Source: Beverwykella pulmonaria (Eukaryota; Ascomycota; Dothideomycetes; Pleosporales; Melanommataceae). From it: a stretch of DNA of 17,595 nt. The translations under genes and the position numbers were made by a program. This document shows, piece after piece, positions 1 through 8,967 of the stretch. The stretch spans positions 1,679,893 through 1,697,487 of the forward strand of contig BCHH01000002.1 of NCBI GenBank assembly GCA_001599595.1, in the 5' to 3' direction. Position 1 is the first letter of the stretch. Every line of letters starts with the position of its first letter. A model generated the notes under the pieces. The model worked only from the letters and a program-made list of their open reading frames with translations. It was not told where the DNA came from and searched no databases.

Positions 1-303
1 GTGCCCCGTGAATTGCGAGAACAAGGAGTAACGGGGCTGCCTCCCAGTCTCTGGTGGTGTGCCTTCGACCGAACGTGAAAATCTGAGTAGCGCACAGGCC
101 ATTTGAAGAGTTTTCAGCTCACGAAGAGCTGCAAAAACTAAAAGATGGCAGCGCGCCTGCCACAACGCCTGCAGCGAGAAAAGGACGTTGGAAAACAGAT
201 TTAAGAAGGCATTGGGAAAGTATTCCAATGAAAAATCGATGGATATCGACCTTTCGGTAACTTCGAAAAGTTGGTGTTCGGTTTTCTGCAAACACTACAA
301 GCA
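1..303. other. Unassigned GC-richer left flank
   Basis: This stretch differs sharply in composition from what follows. It keeps CpG, CCA and TCA words and lacks the TAG/TAA saturation that begins near 304, so it has escaped most of the mutation seen in the neighbouring element. Short coding-like runs can be read on the plus strand, including about 45 basic, Trp-containing codons from 108 to the TAA at 258, but no frame spans the segment and I recognise no family. It could be the end of another insertion, a host gene fragment, or an exon edge. The pol frame of the next element begins abruptly here without gag or protease, so the boundary is probably an insertion or deletion junction. Confidence 0.35.
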
Positions 304-1658
304 CTCTAAACTAACAAGAATTAGCTAGAAACAAAGACTGCTCTAGTTGTTATCTAAACAGCCTTAATTGCCCTAATTTCTACTAACACCTTCTATTTTA
401 ATATAAAGAGAAAGGAAAATAAATTCTTTACAACCTCCTTATATAAGATTAAACAGGTGTTAGAAGAGAAATAGGAGGTACTTGTAGATAATCTAGATAA
501 TAAATAGTTGTTAAACAAACAATTACTAAAAATCTATAGTTTGTACTATAACTTGTTTAATTAGATAGAGGTAGATTAGCTTGCAGAACATTATATCTAT
601 AATTACAAGATAGTACTTACTAAACCCCTTCTAAATTACTACAGCCTCTTGTACAAGTAGAATGTAGAGGAGCTTAAAGCAACTAAGGCCTATATTATAG
701 ACCACCTTGCAAAAGGTTAGATTAAAGCAAGCAAGAGCCCTTTTACATCTCTGTTGTTGTGTGTTTAGAAGCCTAATAGTAGTCTACGCATCTATGTAGA
801 TTATTGCAAATTAAATGCCTTAACCTATAAGAATTCCTATCTAATACTGTGCATAGATAAACTGCTAGCACAACCTGCTAAAGCTAAGATCTTTACTAAG
901 GTAGATATTTGTGCAGCTTTTAACAAAATTAGGATAGACCCCACCTCTAAAGAGTATACTACTTTTTAGAGCTAATACAGATTATACAAGTGTAAGGTCC
1001 TACTGTTTAGATTATGTAACAGCCTAGCTACTTATTAGCGTTACATAAACAATGTGTTAATTAACTATCTAGACAACTTCTGTATTGCTTATCTAGACAA
1101 CATCCTAATCTACTCTAAAGATAAAGCTACTTATGTTAAACATGTTAAGAAAGTATTTAATTAACTTTGCTAAGCTAGCCTCTAGATTAATATCCTAAAA
1201 AGTGAGTTCCACGTTACTTAGACCTGTTACCTAGGGTATATCCTTACTAATACTAGATTAGAAGTTGACCCCTCTAAGGTAGAAGCCCTGCGCAATTAGA
1301 AAAAGCCTACTATAATTATAGGCGTGAAATCCTTCTTGGGCTTCTGTAGTTTCTATTAATAATTTGTACCTAAGTTCTCTTAAATCACAAAACTAATCCT
1401 CTTGTTGCAAAGCCCTGCAATCCCTTTTATATAGACTTTGGAGTGTAATGCAGCCTTTAAGAAGCTAAAAGTGGAATTACTTAAGATACCTACCCTTTGC
1501 CATTTTAACCCTTTATTAGAGACTAAGGTTAAAACAGATGCCTCTAATAGAGTGGTAGCAGGAACCCTCTTGTAGAAACACGCAGACAGAAAATAGTATC
1601 CCGTGGCGTTTTATAGCAAGGTCCTGTCTGGTTTAGAACTCAACTAGGAAATACATGA
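304..1658 (+). pseudogene. Element A: Ty3/gypsy pol, RT and RNase H start, RIP-degraded and interrupted
   Basis: One plus frame (codons starting at 1 mod 3) reads as a gypsy-type polyprotein from about 304 to the junction at 1658, broken only by nonsense codons. A linker before RT comes first. RT follows at about 580-1380, with a VDY motif near 799, motif A as VDICAAF near 901 and motif C as YLDN at 1090-1101 instead of YLDD, so the second catalytic Asp is lost by GAC to AAC. The connection and RNase H start follow at about 1440-1658, with TDAS near 1534. RNase H stops at the insertion of element B and resumes in the same frame at 17101. Gag, protease and the left LTR are absent, so the copy is truncated near 304 or cut by something there. 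Stops fall where the family has Gln, Trp or Arg, as expected of C-to-T and G-to-A change. This is the oldest layer. Confidence 0.9.
1654..1658. repeat. Target site duplication CATGA, left copy (element B)
   Basis: CATGA at 1654-1658 abuts the TG end of the left LTR and is repeated at 17101-17105 directly after the right LTR. Five bases is the usual integrase stagger for Ty3/gypsy elements. Collapsing the two copies restores the RNase H frame of element A. Confidence 0.95.
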
Positions 1659-1844
1659 TGTAAGGAGACTGTCGGCAGGAGATAGAAATATGGGTATAGT
1701 GTGTATTCAAGACGAATCCTTGAGGAGTACTCAGGATTTGGAGGGTAACTATATACATATTGGCACGTGACTGGAGATTACGTGGTCTGAGACCTGGCCA
1801 AAGGCTGGCTGAGGATGGCCTGGAGGGGAAGGTTGCTTATGACA
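1659..1844 (-). repeat. 3' LTR of element B
   Basis: This 186-bp LTR aligns without gaps to 16915-17100 with 15 mismatches by eye (about 8 percent). All 15 are C/T or G/A transitions. The TATATA core and one of the two CACGTG boxes are still present; the second box has decayed to TACGTG. Confidence 0.95.
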
Positions 1845-1861
1845 GAGCCCCCCCCTTTCTT
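1845..1861 (-). promoter_or_regulatory. Polypurine tract of element B
   Basis: On the minus strand a purine run with eight consecutive G (plus C-run at 1848-1855) lies immediately 5' of the 3' LTR, three bases from its end. That is where the plus-strand DNA primer of an LTR element is expected, and it independently fixes the element's orientation as minus. Confidence 0.8.
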
Positions 1862-2845
1862 GAGGGTTGTCCCAATCCTCTAATACAGAAAAGATTTGGG
1901 GAACCTTCTAGACTTCCTTAGTGCTACACTAGACAAGCGTTGGCCATTTCCTATCTATGCCTTAGGTAGATTAAACTCTAAAAAACCCTTTTTAGGAAAA
2001 ATTATGTTAGGAGAAATACACCTAAAGCGCCTAGCAATAGGGCTGCAGGGATTTCTATCCCTACACCTTACTACACTATGTCTGTTACAAGCAAACTATA
2101 GGTTACAACCTTAATTAATCTATCTGCTTTATAAGATGGCGCGTGGACTAGCAATTTACTGTAAGTGCCCTGCTATAAATGTATTCTCTATAAATCCTAG
2201 CTAGGGCAACATTAGTTAGTGTATAGAGGTCCCTTAGGGTATTCTTAACTGTGTACTAAGTGGGATGCTCCTTAGAGAATTGCCTAGAGGTAGATTGTGC
2301 AGTGCCACAGCTCTATGTACCTAGTAGATTACATTGCTTAACAGTAACCTTATAATTAGGTCTGTGTAACTCAACAGGCGCTGTATAAGTTACAGGTAAG
2401 TGTTGCATTTAGCAGTTGTCCCCCTTAGTGCTTGCAGGCTCTATAGGGTTGCTGTTTTTAACTGTTTTTAGGTTGCAATACATTATTTATAGACTTCTGT
2501 TTCTAGGACAACAATCTTGGCTAATCTATGTAGTTTTAACACCTTAGCTGTGCCTAGTATAGGACACACTCTGTGTACCTAATAGCTTAAGGGGAACCTC
2601 TGTTCCTTATTAGATTAATCCCTAGGTTTAGTATGTGTTAGTTGAGTAATGTTTGTAAAGCATACACGTGTTTCCTTACTAACCTAATACCTAAGGACTT
2701 TCTCCTTATAAGCAGTAAGAAGGCAGCTCTGCGCCAGCACAGCCACAGGTAAAAGAGTAAGAGCTGTTAGGTGGATATAAGAGAGCGTCCTTTTGCCTTT
2801 AACCTCTATTTCCTTAACAACTTACTCTCCTCCTTGCCTATTATG
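1862..2845. other. Non-coding or unrecognisable tail of element B
   Basis: About 1 kb of TAG/CTA-rich sequence lies between the polypurine tract and the promoter of the antisense gene. I find no protein family on either strand. A 72-codon plus-strand open stretch at 1896-2114 has no recognisable motif and is probably chance. The region may be the 3' untranslated part of element B, the 5' flank of the antisense gene, or both. Confidence 0.4.
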
Positions 2846-2862
2846 CGCGCTCCTTATATAGT
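2846..2862 (+). promoter_or_regulatory. Candidate TATA region of the antisense gene
   Basis: A TTATATAG word lies about 50 bases before the first ATG of the antisense gene at 2909, in a pyrimidine-rich stretch typical of fungal promoter and leader sequence. The assignment rests on position and sequence only, in an AT-rich background where such words are common. Confidence 0.3.
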
Positions 2863-3106
2863 CTCTAACTCTATCCTTCCTAATTACATTTATTAGTTGC
2901 TGCTAAACATGCAGTTACAGCCTAGCCTAACTTAGTTCTAGTGTAAGGCCTGTATTGTTTTCTTTACTACATTGTCTATAAAGGAACCCACAGGTAGTGC
3001 AGAGAGCATAGCAGCTGTTATGCGCTATAGCAAATACTGCAGCTAGAAGACCCCTTTTAGCATTTGCAATAGCTACTAGAGTAACAAGAAGGGCAGTTGC
3101 GTGCAG

Positions 3107-3156
3107 GTAGGTCCTTTATTAGCCTGCTGTTGGGGTTTTTGCTAACCCACGCTTAG
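3107..3156 (+). other. Putative intron 1 of the antisense gene
   Basis: This 50-nt intron has a GTAGGT donor, a TGCTAAC branch site near 3149 and a TTAG acceptor. The length and branch-to-acceptor distance fit filamentous ascomycete introns. Removing it joins two protein-like frames at phase 0. Confidence 0.55.
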
Positions 3157-3453
3157 ATTAAACCTATCTTTTAGCATGCTGTAAACATCCTTAACTTCCT
3201 AATTAAACGCGCCCTTAACAAGACTGCTAAAGCCTTGCTTGCTGCCCCTAAGACTAATCCTAAGCAGCTTATTGTAGACAAGACTATTCTTAAGTATTGG
3301 CGTGACTGCTATAAGTACGCAAGGCACCTTCACAACGCCTTTACTACCTACAGCAACAATCTTAAGCGTGAGATTAAGGTAAGCAGCCTAGACAAGGCAG
3401 AGTATTAGAAACAGCGTTAGGCTTCTTGTAAGCACAATATAGACAGGTATAAG

Positions 3454-3503
3454 GTAATAGTTCTCCTACCCCTTCTCCTGTTGCAAGGTTCTAACTCCTG
3501 TAG
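3454..3503 (+). other. Putative intron 2 of the antisense gene
   Basis: This intron is also 50 nt and phase 0, with a GTAATA donor (possibly a decayed GTAAC-type site), a TTCTAACTC branch region near 3490 and a TGTAG acceptor. It follows the codons for DRYK and joins to a Cys-containing exon 3. Confidence 0.5.
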
Positions 3504-3698
3504 GCTAGCATTAGCAGTGTAGGTGAGAAGAAGCCTAGCAATGTTGTCTGTAATAAGCACTAGGAGCGCCACTTTGCTACTTTAGAAGGTAGAGCTACTA
3601 ATTGCAAGAAGTGTTAGTACTACTACAGGACAGATGTCCCTAATAGTAATAAGGTTAGGACTCCTGTAACTCTGCGTTGCTTGTAGAGTGTTAGTTAA

Positions 3699-3874
3699 GG
3701 CTACAAGTTAAGCCCCTACCCTTAGTAGTGTAGAATATTTATCTCTATTAACTAGCTATAAAGGCTGTTAGGGTGCTTGCAGGCAACAGCTAGCCCTTAG
3801 GCAGACTAATAGTAAGGTTCTAAATTTTATATTATTTGGTATTTATGTGTGATTGTTAGTAACATGTAATCTAG
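3699..3874. other. Convergent intergenic spacer
   Basis: This spacer separates the 3' end of the antisense gene (plus strand) from the tail of element B pol (minus strand). It is AT-rich with no protein-like frame that I can support, and probably holds the 3' ends of both transcripts. Confidence 0.4.
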
Positions 3875-6800
3875 CTAATTTAGTCTAGGATACGTAATGC
3901 TGCAAGCGTTAGGCCTTAGCCTTTTTGTTCCTTAAATTGCTATTGCCTCTAACCTTAGTTAGGCTTTTCTTAGTTGCCCACAGCATTATTTTAGTAGATC
4001 CTTAGATCTAGTGTGTAAGGTAGTATAAGCCTTAACAGTCTGTTGTTGGCCCTGCCTATTCCTACCTATGCCCTAAGACACATCTTGTAGGGTACAGAGG
4101 TAATCTTTAAGCAACTTGTTGCATCTGTTAAGATAGTCTGTAGGTTCCTAGGTGTTGTCCTTATTAGACCACCTAAGCTATTTTACTAAGTACTCCCTTT
4201 CTTAGGAGACTGTGTTGCAGTGTCTAAGTATCCCTTTAACCTTATATCTGTCTGCAGAAAGAGCTTCTTCTAGGATCTATACAGGTCCTAGTTAAAACCC
4301 CTTTAACTCTAAGGGTGTAACCTAAGGTTTAAGGAGGGATACGTTAAACACTAGATGTACCCTCTCTATTAATAGAGGGAGATCTAGTTAGTACGCTAAG
4401 CATCTAATATGTTTAGTAATTGTAAAAGGCCCTAGGAACTAGGCATTAAACTTCTTTAAAGGACGCATAGTTGTAATGTTTTTTGCCTGTAGAATAACCT
4501 AATCCCCTTTAGCAAAGAACCTATTAGCACGCCTAGTGTTATACTATTTTGCTTAACTACGCTAGGCGTGTTTAAGGCTATATTTAGCAGCCTCCCACAT
4601 CTTGTTCTATTGCTTAAGATGACTAGTAACCTGCTGTTACAATTCTAGTGTCTTAGCTTCCTTGTCCTAGACCTGCAGTAGCCTATAGAGCTAGTGTTTA
4701 TTAGGTATTTTATTAAATCCCTTAGGGTCTATTCTAAAGGCAACTTGTATAGGACAGTGTTTATAAGATGCATAGGTTTTAAAGTTATACGCATACTCTG
4801 CGTATAGTAATAACTCTCCCTAATTGTCCTACTTGTAATTTATGTACATGCGCAGGTACGTCTCTAACTCCTAATTCTAGCGCTCTGTTTGCCTGTTAGT
4901 CTAGAAGTAGAAAGCTGTACTAAGCTAGTAGTCTATCTTAAGATAGTAACAGATGTCTAACTAGAACTAGCTAGTAAACACAGATCTACAGTCTAACAGA
5001 AGCATATCTAGCAGGCTGTAGGCAAGGAAGCACTGTTTTATTAACAGATTAGCTACCCTCTAGGCTATTACTGTCTTAGTAATAGGGAGATAGCAGACAT
5101 ACTTTGTAAATCTATCTACTAGGACTAGAATTGTGTTGTATTTGTTCCCCTTCTTATCTTTAGACTTTAGGAGATCTGTTACAAAGTCTAAAGAGTAGTA
5201 ACACTACAGCGTACTTAGTAGTAGGAGTAGCTTAAGCAGCCCCTAGGGTTTGTGCCACCTAATCTTGTTTAGCTAACAAGAAGGGCACTAGCTAATGTAT
5301 CTTGTTACATCCCTCTTAAGGTATAGCTAATAGTACTTGCGCCTTAGCAAGTCTGCAGTTTTCTTAATGCTATAATAGCCTCCTATTAGGTTATTATAGT
5401 TCTTTATTAAGATGTTTTCCTGCAGAGTAGAATCTTTAGGAATTTACACTTTTCTATTCCTGTAGAGGACACTATTAGGGTCAACTTCCTAAAATAGACT
5501 ACCCTTCTTTGCCCTGCCCACTTCCTAACGCGTTAGCAACTTATAAGCAAGATAGGCTAAATCTTGTTCCTAAACCTACCTAATGTAATCTAGGAGGTGG
5601 TCTAGAATCTCTAGTGCGTAAGTAGTTTTGTCTTGCGTGGCTTCTATTGCAAGAATATTTGGCAATAAAACTTGTCTGTTAAGGGCCTAAAGGAGACCCT
5701 TAGCAACGTTAAAGTTCTTGTGCCTAGCTTTAAAATTATTAAATTAACACTAGCACTCCTAGCCTGTGGGTAGGGCTGTTAATTTAGAGAGTGACGTATT
5801 ACAGTTGGCTAAACACATGTTAGAGAATTCCTTTCTAGGAGTATTAACCTTTTTAGGAGGCTAACAGGGTGCTACTAGCCCCTCCTTAGGGAGGTCTAGT
5901 CCCTGTACTACCTAGCTAGCACTTAAAGCCCTAGACGTCTAGAGCATCTAGATTTAAAGCTTTTATTAAAGAGTAGGAAGCATTGCATTGCAACATACTT
6001 GCCCCTCTCCTAGAGCAAAGCCCTTTGCATAGTTAGGTCTTTGTAAGGGCCTATTAGCTAGATTTTCTAATTCTAGCTTGTATTTAACTTTAAAGTTAAA
6101 TTAGGCTAACTCTTCTACCTAACGCGCTTGCTTAGGGGAGAGCTCCTTTATAGTTATAAAGTAACGCAAGTTACTATAATTAGAGAGCACTTAGATTGTT
6201 AACAGGGTGTGCTTAAAGTACTAGCACTATGCCTTAAAAGCCTCTACAATTGCACATAGCTCCTTGTTATGTGTATGCCAACAGAGCTCTAGCCCTAAGA
6301 GCTTCTAGCTCTAAAACACAACTAGCTTCTAATAACAATTAGTTGCTAGCTCTAACGTTTTAGGCTAAAGGAGGATTGCTGCTATAGCAAATTCTAAAGC
6401 GTCTGTAAGAACTATTACTAGCTTTAAGGGATTAAAGTGCTAGAGTACTAGAGCATCTAAGAACTTTTCTCTTAGCATAAAGAAGGCTTCTCACACTTCT
6501 TTAGGCTAGGACTACTTGTAGTTCTACTTTGTAGGACCCTTACAGGGTTTCTTTTAGGATTTGTGTTTCCTTACCCTGCCCTCTTAAGGCAATAGGGCTT
6601 GCGTAACTATTATATAGTCCACTAACAGGCGTACAATAGAGGAGTAGTTAAAGATAAACCTCTAGTAAAAGTTTGTAAACCTAAGAAAGACCTAAATATC
6701 CCTGTAACTCTTAGGTTTGGGCCACTCCTTAATTGTGTGTACCTACATAGGGTCTATTACTACACCTCCTAGTGTAACAATAAACCCCAAGTACTTAACT

Positions 6801-7667
6801 AACTTAGTTAAGAACGTGCACTTGCTAGCCTTGCAATACAGCCCCTATTTAAGGAGACAGTTAAGGACCTCTTTAATGTGCCTAAGGTAATCTTCCTCCT
6901 TCTTAGAGTAAATTAAGATATTATCTAGATACACTACGCAGGTGCAATCTACTAGGCCGCCTAAGGCTCTGTAGATGTAGGATTAGAATGTTGCTAGGGC
7001 GTTTGCTAGCCTAAATAGCATAACTAGATACTTAAAATAACTATATTGTGTTTTAAAGGCTGTTTTCTATTTATCTCCCCCTTAAATGCAGAGCCTATAA
7101 TAAGCATCACGCAAATTAAGCTTAGTAAAGATTTTGGCCTTTAACAGGCAATCTATTATCTTACTCACAAGTAGGATAGGATACCTGTTTTTAATTGTAA
7201 CTTTGTTTAACCCTCTATAGTCAACGCAAAGCCTTAATATCCTGTCTGCTTTAGGAACAAAGAGAATTAGAGCACTAACTAGAGACTTGCTTAGGCAGAT
7301 CTACCCCTTCTCCTGTGCTGTGTTAAGGTAATCTTGCAGGATATCTAATTTATAGCTAGAGAGATTGTAGATAGGAAGATTAGGTATCCTTGCCCTATCC
7401 TCTATCTTAATTGCGTAATTGTATTCCCTATTAGGACGTAGTATCTTAGTTTAATACTTGCTAAAAGCAAGCTATCTATAGTAAAGTTCCTCTAGCATAA
7501 ACCTTAGTTTGTTAGGGTCTAGCTTATTATCCTTAGGTAAGATGTATAGAGCATCCTTCTTATTACTAGAGAGGATACAGGCTACGCCTAGAGGCAGTGT
7601 TGCCTGCCTTAGGTTCTTGTTATACATGCTAGCCACAACTTAACGTGCTGTTGCCTCTAGTAGCTAA
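3875..7667 (-). pseudogene. Element B pol, main part: RT, RNase H, integrase, chromodomain
   Basis: One minus frame runs through RT (about 7340-6550), RNase H (about 6450-6000), integrase (about 5600-4330) and a chromodomain (about 4300-4090), with many nonsense codons and no frameshift detected. RT motif A reads LNLRDAY instead of LDLRDAY, and motif C reads YLDN at 6905-6931, so two catalytic Asp are lost by G-to-A. Integrase keeps Asp (5186-5188), Asp (4991-4993) and Glu (4883-4885); the last two are separated by 35 residues, the D,D35E spacing. After the HLVFNVSLLKP motif near 4330 comes a chromodomain with YLVK near 4190 and a NKDNT-stop-EP box near 4160. The true C-terminus is uncertain: similarity fades near 4030 and the frame meets a stop at 3875. 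Protease lies upstream, across two insertions, in the same frame. Confidence 0.9.
7663..7667. repeat. Target site duplication GCTAA, left copy (solo LTR)
   Basis: GCTAA at 7663-7667 is repeated at 8094-8098 on the other side of the solo LTR. Keeping one copy restores the pol frame of element B. Confidence 0.92.
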
Positions 7668-7866
7668 TGTAACGGCGCAGGATATCAGGACGATCGGATT
7701 CGGGTGCGAATCACTACCGAGGCATATGGGAGTGCACGAGTGAGAACGAATACCCAAGATTGAATTGACACCTATAGGCCGGGTACGAAAGGATAATCAA
7801 AAGCTACCTGATCTAACTAACGAAACGACTGGTTTATATACACGACGAGAGATGAGAAATAACGAA

Positions 7867-7952
7867 GCCGAGGTAATACAGATTCGGATAAGGACCCGTA
7901 TCGGAGTTGCATCAGGCGCTGGTCCGGAGCCGAGGTAATACAGGTTCGGATA
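7867..7952. repeat. Direct repeat inside solo LTR C
   Basis: Two 24-bp copies (7867-7890 and 7929-7952), 62 bp apart, differ at one base (A/G). Each is followed by a GTATCGGAGTTG word, with a small length difference between the units. A third, weaker unit lies near 8007-8040. This is LTR-internal expansion, and possibly a repeated factor-binding site. Confidence 0.7.
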
Positions 7953-8071
7953 TGGATCGAGCCTGTATCGGAGTTGAGTGGGGAGCAGGTCGGGAACCGA
8001 AGTCCTATCGGTTCGGGTAGGAATAGGATCTGTATCGGGATCGGGCAGGGAGCGGTTCGGTCACGTGATGG

Positions 8072-8090
8072 AACGATTGTTCGAATCGTT
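8072..8090. other. Hairpin at the end of solo LTR C
   Basis: AACGATT (8072-8078) and AATCGTT (8084-8090) form a 7-bp stem with a 5-nt loop, ending three bases before the LTR terminus. It could act in RNA 3'-end formation or be incidental. Confidence 0.45.
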
Positions 8091-8093
8091 ACA

Positions 8094-8195
8094 GCTAAGA
8101 GAGTTGCAGGAGCTCCTCCACGCACTTCTGCAGGTGATTAATAATCTCAAGGGTTATGTTTTTTAGCTAGAGTAACCCTTAACAGTAGAACTATT
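8094..8195 (-). pseudogene. Element B pol, short segment between the two insertions
   Basis: This piece carries the link between protease and RT of element B, read on the minus strand in the same frame as the flanking segments after subtracting the insertions (6374 and 431 bp). It is bounded by GCTAA (8094-8098) and CTATT (8191-8195), each being one copy of a target duplication. It encodes a short helical-looking stretch with LQKCVEELLQL and no catalytic motif. Confidence 0.8.
8191..8195. repeat. Target site duplication CTATT, left copy (element D)
   Basis: CTATT precedes the TG of the left LTR of element D and is repeated at 14565-14569 directly after the right LTR. Confidence 0.95.
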
Positions 8196-8414
8196 TGTAA
8201 GGAAAGAGATTCCTTTGTTCGCTGGGAGGAAGAGGGAATGTGGCGCACGTGACATCGTGTGGTCCTGGCGTTGGAAGCGAGGTGCTAGTCTTAATCAGGC
8301 CTAGTGCGCACCCGACTTCGCACTCATAAAAGTAGCCTCCGTAGATTTGCTGATTGACCAGCGAAACAATCTCGTTCTACACACAGTCTTTGGTCCCGCA
8401 CCACGTGCCTTACA
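8196..8414 (+). repeat. 5' LTR of element D
   Basis: This 219-bp LTR begins TGTAAGG and ends CCTTACA, a perfect 7-bp terminal inverted repeat. It is identical by eye to 14346-14564. It contains CACGTG at 8246-8251 and 8402-8407, an ATAAAA box at 8326-8331, and the likely transcript start near 8360. It is not visibly RIP-mutated. Confidence 0.96.
8326..8331 (+). promoter_or_regulatory. TATA-like box of element D
   Basis: ATAAAA lies 34 bases upstream of 8360. That base begins the 10-mer (8360-8369) complementary to the primer-binding site, and in a self-primed element it marks the 5' end of the RNA. A standard TATA-to-start distance supports the pair. Confidence 0.55.
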
Positions 8415-8416
8415 TT

Positions 8417-8426
8417 TTGTTTCGCT
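8417..8426 (+). promoter_or_regulatory. Self-priming primer-binding site of element D
   Basis: TTGTTTCGCT begins two bases after the LTR. It is the exact reverse complement of AGCGAAACAA at 8360-8369 within the LTR. No TGG, the start expected for pairing with a tRNA CCA end, follows the LTR. In Tf1-type elements the RNA 5' end folds back onto such a site, is cleaved and primes reverse transcription. A 10-bp match could arise by chance, but position and TATA spacing argue for function. Confidence 0.6.
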
Positions 8427-8436
8427 CTTCAACCAA

Positions 8437-8891
8437 ATGGCCTCATCAGAACAATGGAAAGCTGAGTACGCGGGTGGCGCGGATGAAGCTGCACTCACCT
8501 GATACGTTTTTGAGACAGGACAAAATCTCTCCCAGGACCATGGCGGAGCACTTGCACAAGCTACTCAAGAGCTAATTGCAGCATACTAGGGCCCTATGGC
8601 CATACAGGGCGTAACTAAACGCGTCTTTGCAGGCGTCAAGGCACGCGATGAGGCGTCTAGGAACCCTACGACTGACAAGCCCCCCACCTTCAGGTATCCT
8701 CGCAATAACGCCTGGCGTAGTGATACTGGCAACAGCAATTTTGGTGACAGCGCCTCTTTAGTTATGTCCCACGCTTCTTGCCTCACCAGCAGGAACCCCT
8801 ATTGACACACTCCCCCGGTCACACACACTGGCAGCTTTAAAGGTTTCCAACCTGGCAGACTCTTCACGCAACCAACTAGCAATGGTAACAA

Positions 8892-8967
<76 letters not shown>

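Larger units (their letters stand above)
2909..3698 (+). pseudogene. Antisense three-exon gene inside element B, Cys-rich product, RIP-broken
   Basis: This gene runs on the strand opposite to gag-pol of its host element. ATG at 2909 opens exon 1 (2909-3106, 66 codons). It is followed by a 50-nt intron (3107-3156: GTAGGT donor, TGCTAAC branch, TTAG acceptor), exon 2 (3157-3453, 99 codons), a second 50-nt intron (3454-3503: GTAATA donor, TTCTAAC branch, GTAG acceptor) and exon 3 (3504 to a stop at 3684 or 3696). Both introns are phase 0. About nine internal TAG codons interrupt it, the same decay as nearby. Exon 1 has spaced Cys at codons 12, 15, 44, 53 and 64, with a Tyr at 56 where TAC could derive from TGC, suggesting a zinc-binding module. 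Exon 2 is basic and helical-looking, with a YWRDCYKYARHLHNAF stretch. Exon 3 has another CKKC pair. I do not recognise the family. It could be an accessory gene of the retrotransposon, a captured host gene, or a relic of another element. The tail-to-tail arrangement with pol is clear. Confidence 0.55.
7668..8093. mobile_element. Solo LTR of a third LTR-retrotransposon family (C)
   Basis: This 426-bp insertion begins TGTAACG and ends CGTTACA, a perfect 7-bp terminal inverted repeat of the TG...CA type. It is flanked by GCTAA on both sides and has no internal domain, so it is most likely a solo LTR left by LTR-LTR recombination. Its base composition is balanced, with abundant CpG and intact CCA/TCA words, unlike the host element around it, so it is young or escaped RIP. 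It holds a TTTATATA box (7833-7840), a CACGTG (8062-8067), a near-perfect 24-bp direct repeat (7867-7890 and 7929-7952, one mismatch) within a degenerate array of TTCGG / GTATCGGAG words, and a terminal hairpin. Orientation cannot be settled. No other copy of this family is in the window. Confidence 0.9.

Noticed and set aside
108..260. Basic Trp/Arg-rich peptide as part of a known transposase or DNA-binding gene
   Set aside because: The readable run is about 50 codons with stops on both sides and I cannot match it to any family.
1896..2114. 72-codon open frame on the plus strand in the tail of element B
   Set aside because: No motif, no family resemblance, and chance open stretches occur between the stops here; kept only as part of the unassigned tail.
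1845..3874. The tail of element B as an independent nested insertion
   Set aside because: I found no LTR, terminal inverted repeat or target duplication bounding it, and the polypurine tract still abuts the 3' LTR; left as an alternative for the antisense gene.
7817..8166. Two overlapping open frames on opposite strands within the solo LTR
   Set aside because: They lie across an LTR with clean ends and duplications, partly over its internal repeats, and show no protein features.
8196..8414. Common origin of the LTRs of B and D because both plus-strand left ends read TGTAAGGA
   Set aside because: The elements have opposite orientation, so this is the start of one LTR and the end of the other; the rest does not align by eye.
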